DNA of 64,000 nt. Origin: Paludibacteraceae bacterium. GTDB taxonomy: Bacteria; Bacteroidota; Bacteroidia; Bacteroidales; Paludibacteraceae. Positions 43,531-52,375 of the stretch are shown here, piece after piece; the stretch's first letter is position 1, and the number at the start of each line of letters is the position of its first letter. Both the position numbers and the translations under genes were made by a program. The stretch covers positions 1 through 64,000 of the forward strand of contig JAFUVS010000009.1 of NCBI GenBank assembly GCA_017471175.1, read 5' to 3'. The notes beneath the pieces are model-generated. The model was given only the letters and a program-made list of their open reading frames with translations. It was not told the origin of the DNA and made no database searches.

Positions 43531-45678
43531 ATGAAGAAAATTCTCTTTTCTTTGATTTGCGCATTCGCAATGTCTATGACAGCGTTTGCCGCAACGGAAA
43601 CGACAGTGTACTATGCCATCCCCGATGCAACGGTAGGCACCTACACGGTTAAACTCAATGTCTGCCTCCAGTGGGACAAACCGGATCCTAACAAAGAGCC
43701 GGTCGCAGTGTGGCAGCAGTTTGATATGCAGAAGACCGACAAGACCTTCAATGCCAATCCTATCTACAAAGTTACTTTCACCGACCTGTGGGATGGTGCC
43801 AACACGATGCAGTTCCAACTCTACGATGGCGAACAATGGAAATCCCAAGAAGTAGCCTTTGATGGTTCTTCTAATGGTGAATGGACCACCGCAGATACTT
43901 ACAACGGCAAGATGAGAGTCTTCGGCACGGATGGTTGGCAAGCCTATCAGGAAGACGGCGCAGTAACACCCGACCCCAAGACCGTTACGCTTTATTATGT
44001 GAACACTAACAAGTGGGAGAACGTTAACGCCTACGTATGGTACAACGATGGTTCAGACCACGCGAAAGCCGATTGGGCAGGTGAGGCAATGACCAAAACC
44101 GAAGACCAAGTGAACGGTTTTGATGTATATAGCTACACCTTTGCCGAGACCTATACCAAGGTTATCTTCAACGATGGCGATAAGAACCAGACCACCGACC
44201 TTACTTGGAACGCCGCTGAACCTTATTTCTATGGTGACAAGTGGTATGCAGCCCTTAAAGACATCCCTGCCGAAGGTGGCGAAACACCTACTCCCGACTT
44301 TGGTATTATGGTTAACGACAAGGACTACTATGCCGGTGTGAAGAATGAGGAATACAAAGACGCAGGTACCGAATATGTAGTTACCATTACACTCGCTGTG
44401 AACGACAAGTTCAAGAACTACGACAATGTAAACAAAGCCGCTTGGCAGGTAGCCCTTGATGGTGCAGGCTATCAGTTCACCTCCGACGAAGGTTACTATG
44501 TAGTTACCGAAGCAGGTGAATATACGTTCTACATCAAGATTATCGGTGAAGGCAAAGACAATATGTTTGTAGCCAAGAAGAGTGAAGTTGTATCTACTCC
44601 TGACTTTGGTATTATGGTAAACGACAACGACTACTATGCCGGCGTGAAGAACGACGAATACGACAAAGAAGGTACTGAATATATTGTTACCGTTACTCTT
44701 GCCGTTGATGACAAGTTCACCAACTACGACAACGTAGCGAAAGCCGCTTGGCTCGTAGCCCTTGATGATGCCGGTTACAAATTCAACGCAGTTGACAACC
44801 ACTATGTAGTGACCGAAGCAGGTGAATATACGTTCTACATCAAGATTATCGGTGAAGGCAAAGACAATATGTTTGTATCGCTGAAGAAAGAGATTACACG
44901 TGTGGATTACGTCCTCAACAACGCTGGTGAACTCGCTAACGACGGTGCCAAACTGTTCGTTCATACATGGGGCGATGGTATGGCTGACGAAGACATCCTG
45001 ATGACCGAAGTGAAGGACGGTGATGCCGTAGTCGGTTACAAAGCCGCAATCAACACCCTTACCCAATACCTCGTATTCGTGCGTATGAACCCCGAAGCAG
45101 AGGCTATCGACTGGAGCAACAACTGGGGCAAATCCGGTGACCACGCCCGCTGCGAGAGCAACAACGCTTACTTCACAGGTTGGAACGAAGCCACCATCAA
45201 AGTTTCCTGCGATGCAGCAGTAGAAATCACCCGCGTGGACTACACCCTCAATAACGCCGGTGAACTCGCTAATGATGGCGCCAAACTCTTCGTTCATACG
45301 TGGGGCGACAATATGGCTGATGAAGACATCCTGATGACCGAAGTAAAGGACGGTGATGCCGTAGTCGGTTACAAAGCCGCCATCAACGACCTCACCCAAT
45401 ACCTCGTATTCGTGCGTATGTACCCCGAAGCAGAAGCTATCGTTTGGGAAGGCGAGAATAAGTATTGGAACAAGTCTGACGACCTCGCCCGCTGCGTTGG
45501 TAACCAAGCTTACTTCACCGGTTGGGAAGGTGATATCTTCAAGGTTTCGTGCGACGAACCCACGGGCTTTGAAACCATCGAACAAGATGTAGAGAACGGC
45601 AAAGTTATCTACGATGGTGTCCTCTACATCATCCGCGATGGCAAACGCTACAATGCACAAGGTGTGGAAGTAAAATAA
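43531..45678 (+). CDS. secreted multi-module starch-binding protein
   Basis: A 715-residue non-catalytic secreted protein (signal peptide 1-20, ending TAFA). Modules in order: an N-terminal starch-binding-like domain (about 21-140), a CBM26-like module (150-245, VTLYYVNTNKWENVNAYVWY), two copies of the FGIMVND-DYYAG module also found at the amylase N-terminus, and two near-identical ~110-residue modules (VDY-LNNAGELANDGAKLFVH, RMxPEAEAI, YFTGW). It ends in the short C-terminal motif (YDGVLYIIRDGKRYNAQG). It probably plays the part of SusE/SusF, holding starch at the surface for the amylases. Confidence 0.88.
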   Translation: MKKILFSLICAFAMSMTAFAATETTVYYAIPDATVGTYTVKLNVCLQWDKPDPNKEPVAVWQQFDMQKTDKTFNANPIYKVTFTDLWDGANTMQFQLYDGEQWKSQEVAFDGSSNGEWTTADTYNGKMRVFGTDGWQAYQEDGAVTPDPKTVTLYYVNTNKWENVNAYVWYNDGSDHAKADWAGEAMTKTEDQVNGFDVYSYTFAETYTKVIFNDGDKNQTTDLTWNAAEPYFYGDKWYAALKDIPAEGGETPTPDFGIMVNDKDYYAGVKNEEYKDAGTEYVVTITLAVNDKFKNYDNVNKAAWQVALDGAGYQFTSDEGYYVVTEAGEYTFYIKIIGEGKDNMFVAKKSEVVSTPDFGIMVNDNDYYAGVKNDEYDKEGTEYIVTVTLAVDDKFTNYDNVAKAAWLVALDDAGYKFNAVDNHYVVTEAGEYTFYIKIIGEGKDNMFVSLKKEITRVDYVLNNAGELANDGAKLFVHTWGDGMADEDILMTEVKDGDAVVGYKAAINTLTQYLVFVRMNPEAEAIDWSNNWGKSGDHARCESNNAYFTGWNEATIKVSCDAAVEITRVDYTLNNAGELANDGAKLFVHTWGDNMADEDILMTEVKDGDAVVGYKAAINDLTQYLVFVRMYPEAEAIVWEGENKYWNKSDDLARCVGNQAYFTGWEGDIFKVSCDEPTGFETIEQDVENGKVIYDGVLYIIRDGKRYNAQGVEVK

Positions 45679-45702
45679 TCTTCCCCCTCATTCATCAATA
45701 AG

Positions 45703-45729
45703 GTAAGGGCGGCTGATTACCGCCCTTAC
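45703..45729 (+). terminator. hairpin after the starch-binding protein gene
   Basis: GTAAGGGCGG and CCGCCCTTAC form a perfect 10-bp stem with a 7-nt loop. No T-run follows, so it may attenuate or protect the 3' end rather than terminate fully. Confidence 0.65.
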
Positions 45730-45771
45730 TTACCAAAATAGCTCACATTTGAGCAGAATAAGTAAAACACT

Positions 45772-47769
45772 ATGAAAAGACTTTCCTTAATACTCCTATC
45801 CCTATCATTCCTCCCGCCCCTGACGGCAGGTGAACGCACCGTGCAACAAGCAGCCGAAATAGCGGCACAATTCATCAATTCGCATCCCCGTCTTGGCTTA
45901 CGCCGTTCTGCACCCGCCACACCCGATGCGTTGCAGTTGGCATATACCGCAGCAACTGCAAATGCCGAACCTGCTTTCTACGTTTTTAACCAAACCGACC
46001 GACAAGGTATCGTCTTCGTCAGTGCTGACGACCGAATGGCTCCCGTCTTGGGCTATACTGAATCAGGCTCATTCGACTATGCTACTGCCAACCCCAACCT
46101 GCGTTGGTGGCTTACAAGATACACCCGACAAATCGATAAAGTTTCTGCCAACCAATCCATCCAATCCTCCCAGCAAGTTCAATCCTATACCCCCATTGCT
46201 CCGTTGCTTGGTCAGATAGCCTACGACCAGGAAAAACCCTATAACGACCTCTGCCCGCTTGACGGCTCGCATCGCTCACTCACCGGCTGTGTCGCAACGG
46301 CCGCCGCACAGGTGATGCGCTTCTGGAAATATCCGGCTCAAGGCACAGGCTCACATTCCTATACTTCAGAAGGCATTAACAAAAAAGTCTCCGCCGACTT
46401 CAACATCCCCTACGACTGGGATAATATGCTTGAATCCTACGCCGGCTACTACAATGCCACACAAGCCACAGCCGTTGCTACCCTTATGTTCCATTGCGGC
46501 GTGGCAAGCGATATGATTTACTCCTACGATGAGGGCAGTGCAGCCTATACGGACGATATGGCTGCCGGATTCGTCAAGTACTTTGATTATAAAGTGTCCA
46601 AATTCATCACCCAACTTAGCCAAAAAGAGTACGGTGCTGCCCATTTCACTCCCGCCGAGTATTCTCTACGTACCTCACAAGTGCTCAACTATATCTATGC
46701 CGACCTCGAGCAAGGAAGACCTGTCATTATGGGCGGTAACGACTCCTATGGGGAAGGCGGACACGAGTTCGTCTGTGACGGTCGCGACAGCGATGGTCGC
46801 CTCCATATCAACTGGGGCTGGTCCGGCGACGGCAACGGCTACTTCGCCATCACAGCACTTGACTACGATGGCTACGAGTTCTCATCTGATATTGATGCTA
46901 TCCTCGGTCTCGAACCCGCACAATTAGAACCTGTTCCTGTGGAAAGCATCACGCTCAACCCCACCGAATTGACCCTGAAAATCAACGAGAAACAAACTAT
47001 CTCAGCGACTATTCTTCCCGCCGATGCTACGGTGCGCATTCCCGTCTGGACTTCCTCCGACCCCGCCATTGCCACTGTCTCCAACGGCGTTGTCAAAGGT
47101 ATAAGTGCCGGTACGGTCACCATCACCGCCACTGCTGAAGACCAACAAGCCGAAGCCACTGTTACCGTCACCTCCGATGTCGTATCATCTCAAGACTTTG
47201 TGTTAGTTACTTCCGAGGAGGATCTCTATATAGGCGACGAGATACTCATCGTGAACGAGGAAAACCAAGTAGCCCTCGCTTCCACCCAAAATCAGAACAA
47301 CCGTGCCGAAGCCCCCGTTACCATCACTGCAAACACCATCTCCATCGATGAAGACGATACGGATGTGCAAATCCTTACCCTTACGCAGGGTTTGTACGAT
47401 GGCACGTTCGGGCTCCTAACATCAGACGGATACCTCTATGCTGCTTCTGCAAGCAAGAACTGGCTGCGCACCCAAAAACAACTCACCGATGATGCCTCTT
47501 GGAAAATCACCGTCACCGACGAACAAGCACTCATCCAAGCCCAGGGAAGCAATACCAATAACACTATCTCCTACAACTCGCAGCACAATCTGTTCTCTGC
47601 CTACAAGCAGCAGCAAAAATCTGTAGTTCTCTATTCGCGCTCCAAACCTACTGCCCTCTCCCCCGTGCAAGACGACCAACCGACCACCCGTAAGCAGATG
47701 CGTAACAGTCATTTACTCATCCTTCACGGTAACCAAACCTTTAATGCCCAAGGCATCCAAATACAATAA
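45772..47769 (+). CDS. secreted C10 (streptopain-like) cysteine peptidase
   Basis: A 665-residue protein with a signal peptide (1-20). A pro-domain of the SpeB inhibitor type covers about 20-120 (AFYVFNQTDRQGIVFVSADDRMAPVLGYT). The catalytic domain has Cys173 in TGCVATAAAQVM and His331 in GGHEFVCDG, with LHINWGWSGDGNGYF after it. A Big_2 Ig-like domain follows (SITLNPTELTLKINEKQTI, about 390-465), then a beta domain and the short C-terminal motif in a weaker form (RNSHLLILHGNQTFNAQG). It lies between starch genes and could process surface proteins or degrade dietary protein. Confidence 0.92.
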   Translation: MKRLSLILLSLSFLPPLTAGERTVQQAAEIAAQFINSHPRLGLRRSAPATPDALQLAYTAATANAEPAFYVFNQTDRQGIVFVSADDRMAPVLGYTESGSFDYATANPNLRWWLTRYTRQIDKVSANQSIQSSQQVQSYTPIAPLLGQIAYDQEKPYNDLCPLDGSHRSLTGCVATAAAQVMRFWKYPAQGTGSHSYTSEGINKKVSADFNIPYDWDNMLESYAGYYNATQATAVATLMFHCGVASDMIYSYDEGSAAYTDDMAAGFVKYFDYKVSKFITQLSQKEYGAAHFTPAEYSLRTSQVLNYIYADLEQGRPVIMGGNDSYGEGGHEFVCDGRDSDGRLHINWGWSGDGNGYFAITALDYDGYEFSSDIDAILGLEPAQLEPVPVESITLNPTELTLKINEKQTISATILPADATVRIPVWTSSDPAIATVSNGVVKGISAGTVTITATAEDQQAEATVTVTSDVVSSQDFVLVTSEEDLYIGDEILIVNEENQVALASTQNQNNRAEAPVTITANTISIDEDDTDVQILTLTQGLYDGTFGLLTSDGYLYAASASKNWLRTQKQLTDDASWKITVTDEQALIQAQGSNTNNTISYNSQHNLFSAYKQQQKSVVLYSRSKPTALSPVQDDQPTTRKQMRNSHLLILHGNQTFNAQGIQIQ

Positions 47770-47791
47770 TTTACCCCAATCATAACACACT

Positions 47792-50281
47792 ATGAAATCG
47801 CCCAAACTCATTTTCCTCTCCCTGCTACTCGCTATAGCTCTTATAGCGAAAGCCCAAGTAACCACCTCACCCGCCGTCATACCTTTCGGCTATACAGAAG
47901 CCATAACCTTCACATTCGACCCCTCACAAGGAACGGGAGGTATGAAAGCCGCTACCGAGTGCTATTCCCACATAGGACTCATTACCGAAAAAAGCAAGAA
48001 CATCACCGACTGGAAATACATTATCTACTCGGACAAATGGGGTACAACCCAAGAACCCGAATGGACAAAAACCGATGACGGCAAGTGGACTTTTACCATC
48101 GACAACCTCTATGACTTCTTTGGTGTTCCGTCCAACGAAAACATAGTTGCCATCGTAATGGTTTTCCACAATGGGAAAGGCGACAACTCCCTCCAAGGCA
48201 AAAGTACATCCACGTCCAATGGCGACATACTCGTCTATCTTGGCAAGGAAAACAAACAATCTATTTGGCAAGACTTCGATTTCGCACCCGTCACTGAGCA
48301 GGCTCGTCCCGCAGGGGTCATCAATGGTATCTACTACGCTCCCGATGGCAACTCCGTCACGCTCTGCACCTTTGCCGCAGGTAATCATACCGCCAACGAC
48401 AATTCAACGCTCGACCCCGCGCAGCACGTCTATCTCATTGGCGATATGACAGACTGGGAACTTAGCAACGACTACCAAATGAAGCGTGACGGCGACTATT
48501 TCTGGATTACTGTCCCCATCGAGAAAGGCAAGGAATACCGATTCCAATATGCTGTCGTTCGCGCCGACGGAGTCAAAATGCTCATCTCTGACCTCTTCTC
48601 CGAGAAACTGCTCACGCCCGATGATAATTACGAACCACGTACCACCGACCCCACGCTTATCGATTATCCGATGTCCGGCGCAGAAGGCTACGTCTCCATT
48701 CTCCAATCCGGCAAAGCACCTTTCGCTTGGTCTGATGCCACCGCCTCTTTCCAACGCCCCGACAAGAATAACCTCGTCATCTACGAACTGTGGATATACG
48801 ACCATACCCCCGAGCGCAACATTCCCGGACTGCTCAAACGGTTAGATTATATAAAGAACCTCGGCGTTAACTGTGTGGAACTGATGCCCGTTACCGAGTT
48901 TGACGGCAATCAGAACTGGGGCTATTCACCCAACCACTATTTCGCCCTCGACAAAGCCTACGGCACGCCCGAGATGCTTAAGACTTTCATTGACGAGTGC
49001 CATAAGCGCGGCATAGCAGTCGTTCTTGATATGGTCTTCAACCACGCTACGGGCAACAACCCGATGAACAAACTCTACCCTTACGGTGCTGACCTTAAGT
49101 TCAACCCCTGCTTCAACGTAACGCCTCCGCATCCCGACAACGTCTATCAGGACTGGAATCACGACTTCGCACCCGTCAAGGATATGTTCCGCCGCGCCGT
49201 AGCCTACTGGCTTGAGGAATACAAAGTGGACGGCTACCGTTTCGACCTCAGCCACGGACTTTGCGGCAAGACCTACAACGCACTGGATAACATCCAAGAG
49301 TACTACAACGTAATGCAAACCACCTCGCCGGGTTCTTACCTTATGCTTGAGCATTGGGGCAACAGTATGGGAACCGACCGTCCCAAACTTGTGCAACAGG
49401 GGATGATGTGCTGGCAGAATACGGCTTATGTCTTCCAACAAGCCGCCGGAGCTTGGCTCGAAGGTGATGGACTTTCCGATGCCAACTCCGACAACTACGT
49501 CTCCTATAGCAATAACCACGATGAAGAGCGACCCTTCTTCAAAGCCAAGAAATGGGGTGCAGGCAATCTCCAGACTTCCGAGGAAGCGCGCGCAGCCCGT
49601 ATCCCCCTTGTAGTCGGTATGCAGTGTATGCTCAACGGTCCGCAACTCTTCTACCATTTCGATGAACTCGGCTTCGACTATTCCAAGTTCCAAGACGCAC
49701 AAGGACGATTCGGAACGGACGGTGTCAAAGAATATGGGGCCACCGAAGCCGGTCCCGAAACGGTCGATTACGAAGTCAAGATGGTCACCAAGTTCCGCCC
49801 CGAACCGTGGATGGCAGCAGGTCCGCGTATGCAGGGCTACCAGCGGCTTGCGCAAATCCTCCAACTCCGCACACGACTCCTCCCACAAGTCTTTGCAGGC
49901 AACCCCACAGCAGCCAAACTCAATGCAAAAGCCGCTGTGAAGTCTGTTCAATGGGGAAGTGATGTTTATGTAGTAGGTAATTTCTCTGCTATTGCTGACC
50001 AATCGGTCAATCTTCCGTCCGGCACGTGGTACGATTACCTTGACGGCGGACAGAAAGCCTCCGCATCCTATACCCTCCAGCCCAACGAAATAAAAGTCTT
50101 CACAGGCTCATACGTTGCCGCTCCCGTTATCCCCGACCAGTACAATACAGGCTCAACGGCTGTGGAGGACATATTCAAGCAGCCCGTTTCCGCGACCCGC
50201 AAAGTCCTTATCGATGGCTCTATACGTATCGTCCGTGAAGACGGCTATATCTACTCCGTCACCGGACAAAGACTACAGTAA
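47792..50281 (+). CDS. secreted GH13 alpha-amylase/pullulanase-like enzyme
   Basis: An 829-residue protein with a signal peptide (1-21, ending AKA). Residues about 22-320 contain two beta domains, the second of CBM48/E-set type (AQHVYLIGDMTDWELSNDYQM). The GH13 barrel follows (LVIYELWIYDHT, GVNCVELMPVTEF, GIAVVLDMVFNHATG) with Asp485 (VDGYRFDLSHG), Glu520 (LMLEHWG) and Asp577 (NNHDEER). A beta-sandwich domain C precedes the short C-terminal motif (VLIDGSIRIVREDGYIYSVTG). The layout is closer to branching/debranching subfamilies than to the first amylase, so it may cut alpha-1,6 links or malto-oligosaccharides. Confidence 0.92.
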   Translation: MKSPKLIFLSLLLAIALIAKAQVTTSPAVIPFGYTEAITFTFDPSQGTGGMKAATECYSHIGLITEKSKNITDWKYIIYSDKWGTTQEPEWTKTDDGKWTFTIDNLYDFFGVPSNENIVAIVMVFHNGKGDNSLQGKSTSTSNGDILVYLGKENKQSIWQDFDFAPVTEQARPAGVINGIYYAPDGNSVTLCTFAAGNHTANDNSTLDPAQHVYLIGDMTDWELSNDYQMKRDGDYFWITVPIEKGKEYRFQYAVVRADGVKMLISDLFSEKLLTPDDNYEPRTTDPTLIDYPMSGAEGYVSILQSGKAPFAWSDATASFQRPDKNNLVIYELWIYDHTPERNIPGLLKRLDYIKNLGVNCVELMPVTEFDGNQNWGYSPNHYFALDKAYGTPEMLKTFIDECHKRGIAVVLDMVFNHATGNNPMNKLYPYGADLKFNPCFNVTPPHPDNVYQDWNHDFAPVKDMFRRAVAYWLEEYKVDGYRFDLSHGLCGKTYNALDNIQEYYNVMQTTSPGSYLMLEHWGNSMGTDRPKLVQQGMMCWQNTAYVFQQAAGAWLEGDGLSDANSDNYVSYSNNHDEERPFFKAKKWGAGNLQTSEEARAARIPLVVGMQCMLNGPQLFYHFDELGFDYSKFQDAQGRFGTDGVKEYGATEAGPETVDYEVKMVTKFRPEPWMAAGPRMQGYQRLAQILQLRTRLLPQVFAGNPTAAKLNAKAAVKSVQWGSDVYVVGNFSAIADQSVNLPSGTWYDYLDGGQKASASYTLQPNEIKVFTGSYVAAPVIPDQYNTGSTAVEDIFKQPVSATRKVLIDGSIRIVREDGYIYSVTGQRLQ

Positions 50282-50290
50282 AACCAAAGA

Positions 50291-50335
50291 AAAGAGCAAA
50301 TTACTTTCACGTAATTTGCTCTTTCTCTTTCTTTT
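50291..50335. terminator. bidirectional terminator between amylase and tRNA-Glu
   Basis: AAAGAGCAAATTAC and GTAATTTGCTCTTT form a perfect 14-bp stem with a 6-nt loop. Pyrimidine/T-rich tails follow on both strands, so it can stop the amylase transcript and the reverse tRNA transcript. Confidence 0.92.
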
Positions 50336-50336
50336 G

Positions 50337-50409
50337 TAGTGCTACCCGGACTCGAACCGGGGTTTACGGCGTGAGAGGCCGTTGTCCTAGGCCACTAGAC
50401 GATAGCACC
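50337..50409 (-). tRNA. tRNA-Glu (anticodon CTC)
   Basis: A 73-nt cloverleaf on the reverse strand: acceptor GGTGCTA/TAGCACT (first pair G-T), anticodon arm ACGGC-CTCTCAC-GCCGT with anticodon CTC, and T arm CCCGG-TTCGAGT-CCGGG. The discriminator is A and CCA is not encoded. It has its own promoter at 50422 and terminator at 50291. Confidence 0.96.
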
Positions 50410-50421
50410 TCAAAACAGCGC

Positions 50422-50454
50422 GCAAAAGTACTGCCTGTTTTTCACCTGCGCAAA
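50422..50454 (-). promoter_or_regulatory. promoter of tRNA-Glu
   Basis: On the reverse strand TTTG (50451-50454), 20 bp, TACTTTTGC (50422-50430). Exact consensus match, 12 bp upstream of the mature 5' end. Confidence 0.85.
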
Positions 50455-50486
50455 TAAATTCGCAAAAAAAATCATTTTTTTTCTGT

Positions 50487-51647
50487 ATGAAACGCTCTGG
50501 CACACTCATCGACCGCCTCCATTATTACCACGTTTGGGAAATTGCACTCATCCTCACCGTTGTTTTTGTAGGCATCTCCATCCTCTATTCCAACTATATT
50601 TCCCGCAAGTTGGAAGACCAGGAAACCAAGCTGATGGAAATCTGGGCAGAAGCAACGCGCCAATTCATCCAAGCCGATGAGGATACCGATATCGACTTCG
50701 TGTCCTATATCATCGAAGACAACACCAATATACCCGTCTATATGCTTGATGCTGACGGCAATATACTGCTTACCCGCAACGTGCGCGATACCGTTCCTGA
50801 CCCCACCCAGCTCCACGGACCTATCGTGGTTGCTATCGATGATCAGACTACCCAGTACATCTTCTACGATGACTCCATCGCCCTGCGCCATCTGCACGTC
50901 TATCCCTACATATCCTTCAGCGTGCTTGCCCTTTTTATTGTCATCGCCTTCGTAGTCATCTTTACCACCCAGCGCAGCGAACAGAACCGCGTTTGGGTCG
51001 GGCTCACCAAAGAGACTGCCCACCAACTCGGTACGCCCATCTCATCCCTTGCCGCGTGGCAACAGCTCCTCCGTCAACGATACCCTGACGACGAATACAT
51101 CCCGCAAATGGAATTGGATATCACTCGCCTCCAAGCCATCACCGAACGCTTCTCCAAAATAGGCAGCGAACCCGAACTGACGCTTCAACCGTTAATGCCG
51201 ATTCTCAATCAGACAGTTACGTATATGCAGGTGCGAATATCCAAGAAAATTACAATTGACACCCGTTGCGACGATAACTGCCTCGACGCGCAGGCACGCC
51301 TCAACGCACCCCTCTTTCAATGGGTCTTGGAGAACCTGATTCGCAATGCCGTTGATGCTATCACAGGCGCAGGAAGCATCTCGCTGCGACTCCATAGCGA
51401 CAACCAAATGTTAGTAATAGATGTGACCGACACAGGAAAAGGTATTCGACGCAATCACTTCAAGCGTATCTTCCGACCCGGATTCACCACCAAGCAACGC
51501 GGTTGGGGACTCGGTCTCTCCCTCTCAAAGCGTATCATCGAAGATTACCATCGAGGTAAACTCTTTGTCTATCAGTCTGTCCAAGGGCAGGGAACCACGT
51601 TCCGTATCCTTATCAAAAATGCCGTAGATAACGCTCCCGCTGCCTGA
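50487..51647 (+). CDS. orphan sensor histidine kinase
   Basis: A 386-residue membrane kinase. Transmembrane segments at about 17-36 and 140-160 enclose a ~100-residue periplasmic sensor. The phospho-acceptor is His179 in TKETAHQLGTPISSL. The ATPase domain has N box ENLIRNAVDA, G1 DTGKGI and G2 GWGLGLSL. No response regulator gene is adjacent. The last 123 bp (C-terminal ~40 residues) overlap the 3' end of ispE on the opposite strand. Confidence 0.93.
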   Translation: MKRSGTLIDRLHYYHVWEIALILTVVFVGISILYSNYISRKLEDQETKLMEIWAEATRQFIQADEDTDIDFVSYIIEDNTNIPVYMLDADGNILLTRNVRDTVPDPTQLHGPIVVAIDDQTTQYIFYDDSIALRHLHVYPYISFSVLALFIVIAFVVIFTTQRSEQNRVWVGLTKETAHQLGTPISSLAAWQQLLRQRYPDDEYIPQMELDITRLQAITERFSKIGSEPELTLQPLMPILNQTVTYMQVRISKKITIDTRCDDNCLDAQARLNAPLFQWVLENLIRNAVDAITGAGSISLRLHSDNQMLVIDVTDTGKGIRRNHFKRIFRPGFTTKQRGWGLGLSLSKRIIEDYHRGKLFVYQSVQGQGTTFRILIKNAVDNAPAA

Positions 51648-52364
51648 CATAGCAGCATATTCCGCCCCCGCATCCTGAAGTGCACGCTTCACGCTGTCCA
51701 AGATAGGATAGCGCGCAAAAATAGTCTCCTCAAAGTCATTCACCCGCAGGTCTAACGGCTCGTCGTGTAGGTGAATGCCGGCGTAAGCCTCTCTTGTACT
51801 GACAGATACATCAGGTTTAAGCATCACCATCCGCTTGCCTGCCCACGAGAAATCCACCGGCGTAAGCCGATCGCCTATCCCCGTTGCCTTGCAGGGCGTA
51901 TTGTACAAAAAAAATGGACAATCCGCCCCGATAGGACGAAGTATATCCGCCATCTCTTCGCGGCTTAACCCCAATGCAAATAGTTCATTAAGAGCCATTA
52001 TCGTATGTGCCGCATCCGATGATCCGCCACCTAATCCTGCTCCAAACGGCACGCGCTTATCCAAATGAATACGGACGCTACCCACCTTGTCATAGCGCAA
52101 AGCCATTCGCCGGTAAGCCTTTACAATCAAGTTGTCCTCATCCCTGCAATCCACCGCTATACCGCAGCCGTTCAATTCGATACGCCGCTCTTTCCCATCA
52201 TCCCTTATCTGCTCTCTACCGCATTCTACTAATGGCTCTATCTCAAGCAAGTCATACAGCCCTTTCACAGGATAGAACAGCGTCTCTATCTCGTGGTATC
52301 CGTCCTCCCTGCGTCGCCTCACGCGCAGACCTACATTCACCTTGCAGTTCGCCCTGACTTGCAT
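51525..52364 (-). CDS. ispE: 4-diphosphocytidyl-2-C-methyl-D-erythritol kinase
   Basis: A 279-residue GHMP kinase of the non-mevalonate isoprenoid pathway. N-terminal NCKVNVGLRV, the ATP-binding PFGAGLGGGSSDAA near residue 106, and a C-terminal MSGSGSVIYGIF motif are present. Length is normal. It begins 11 bp after the stop of the glycosyltransferase gene at 52376, so it probably belongs to the same reverse unit. Its end overlaps the histidine kinase gene by 123 bp. Confidence 0.95.
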   Translation of the reverse strand: MQVRANCKVNVGLRVRRRREDGYHEIETLFYPVKGLYDLLEIEPLVECGREQIRDDGKERRIELNGCGIAVDCRDEDNLIVKAYRRMALRYDKVGSVRIHLDKRVPFGAGLGGGSSDAAHTIMALNELFALGLSREEMADILRPIGADCPFFLYNTPCKATGIGDRLTPVDFSWAGKRMVMLKPDVSVSTREAYAGIHLHDEPLDLRVNDFEETIFARYPILDSVKRALQDAGAEYAAMSGSGSVIYGIFDKDTERGSLPLDRLIDKEFTSMVIFDDTL

Positions 52365-52375
52365 ACGTATTCTGA

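Noticed and set aside
40324..50281. A classical Sus polysaccharide utilisation locus
   Set aside because: No SusC or SusD homologue and no adjacent HTCS or ECF regulator is found in or near the group.
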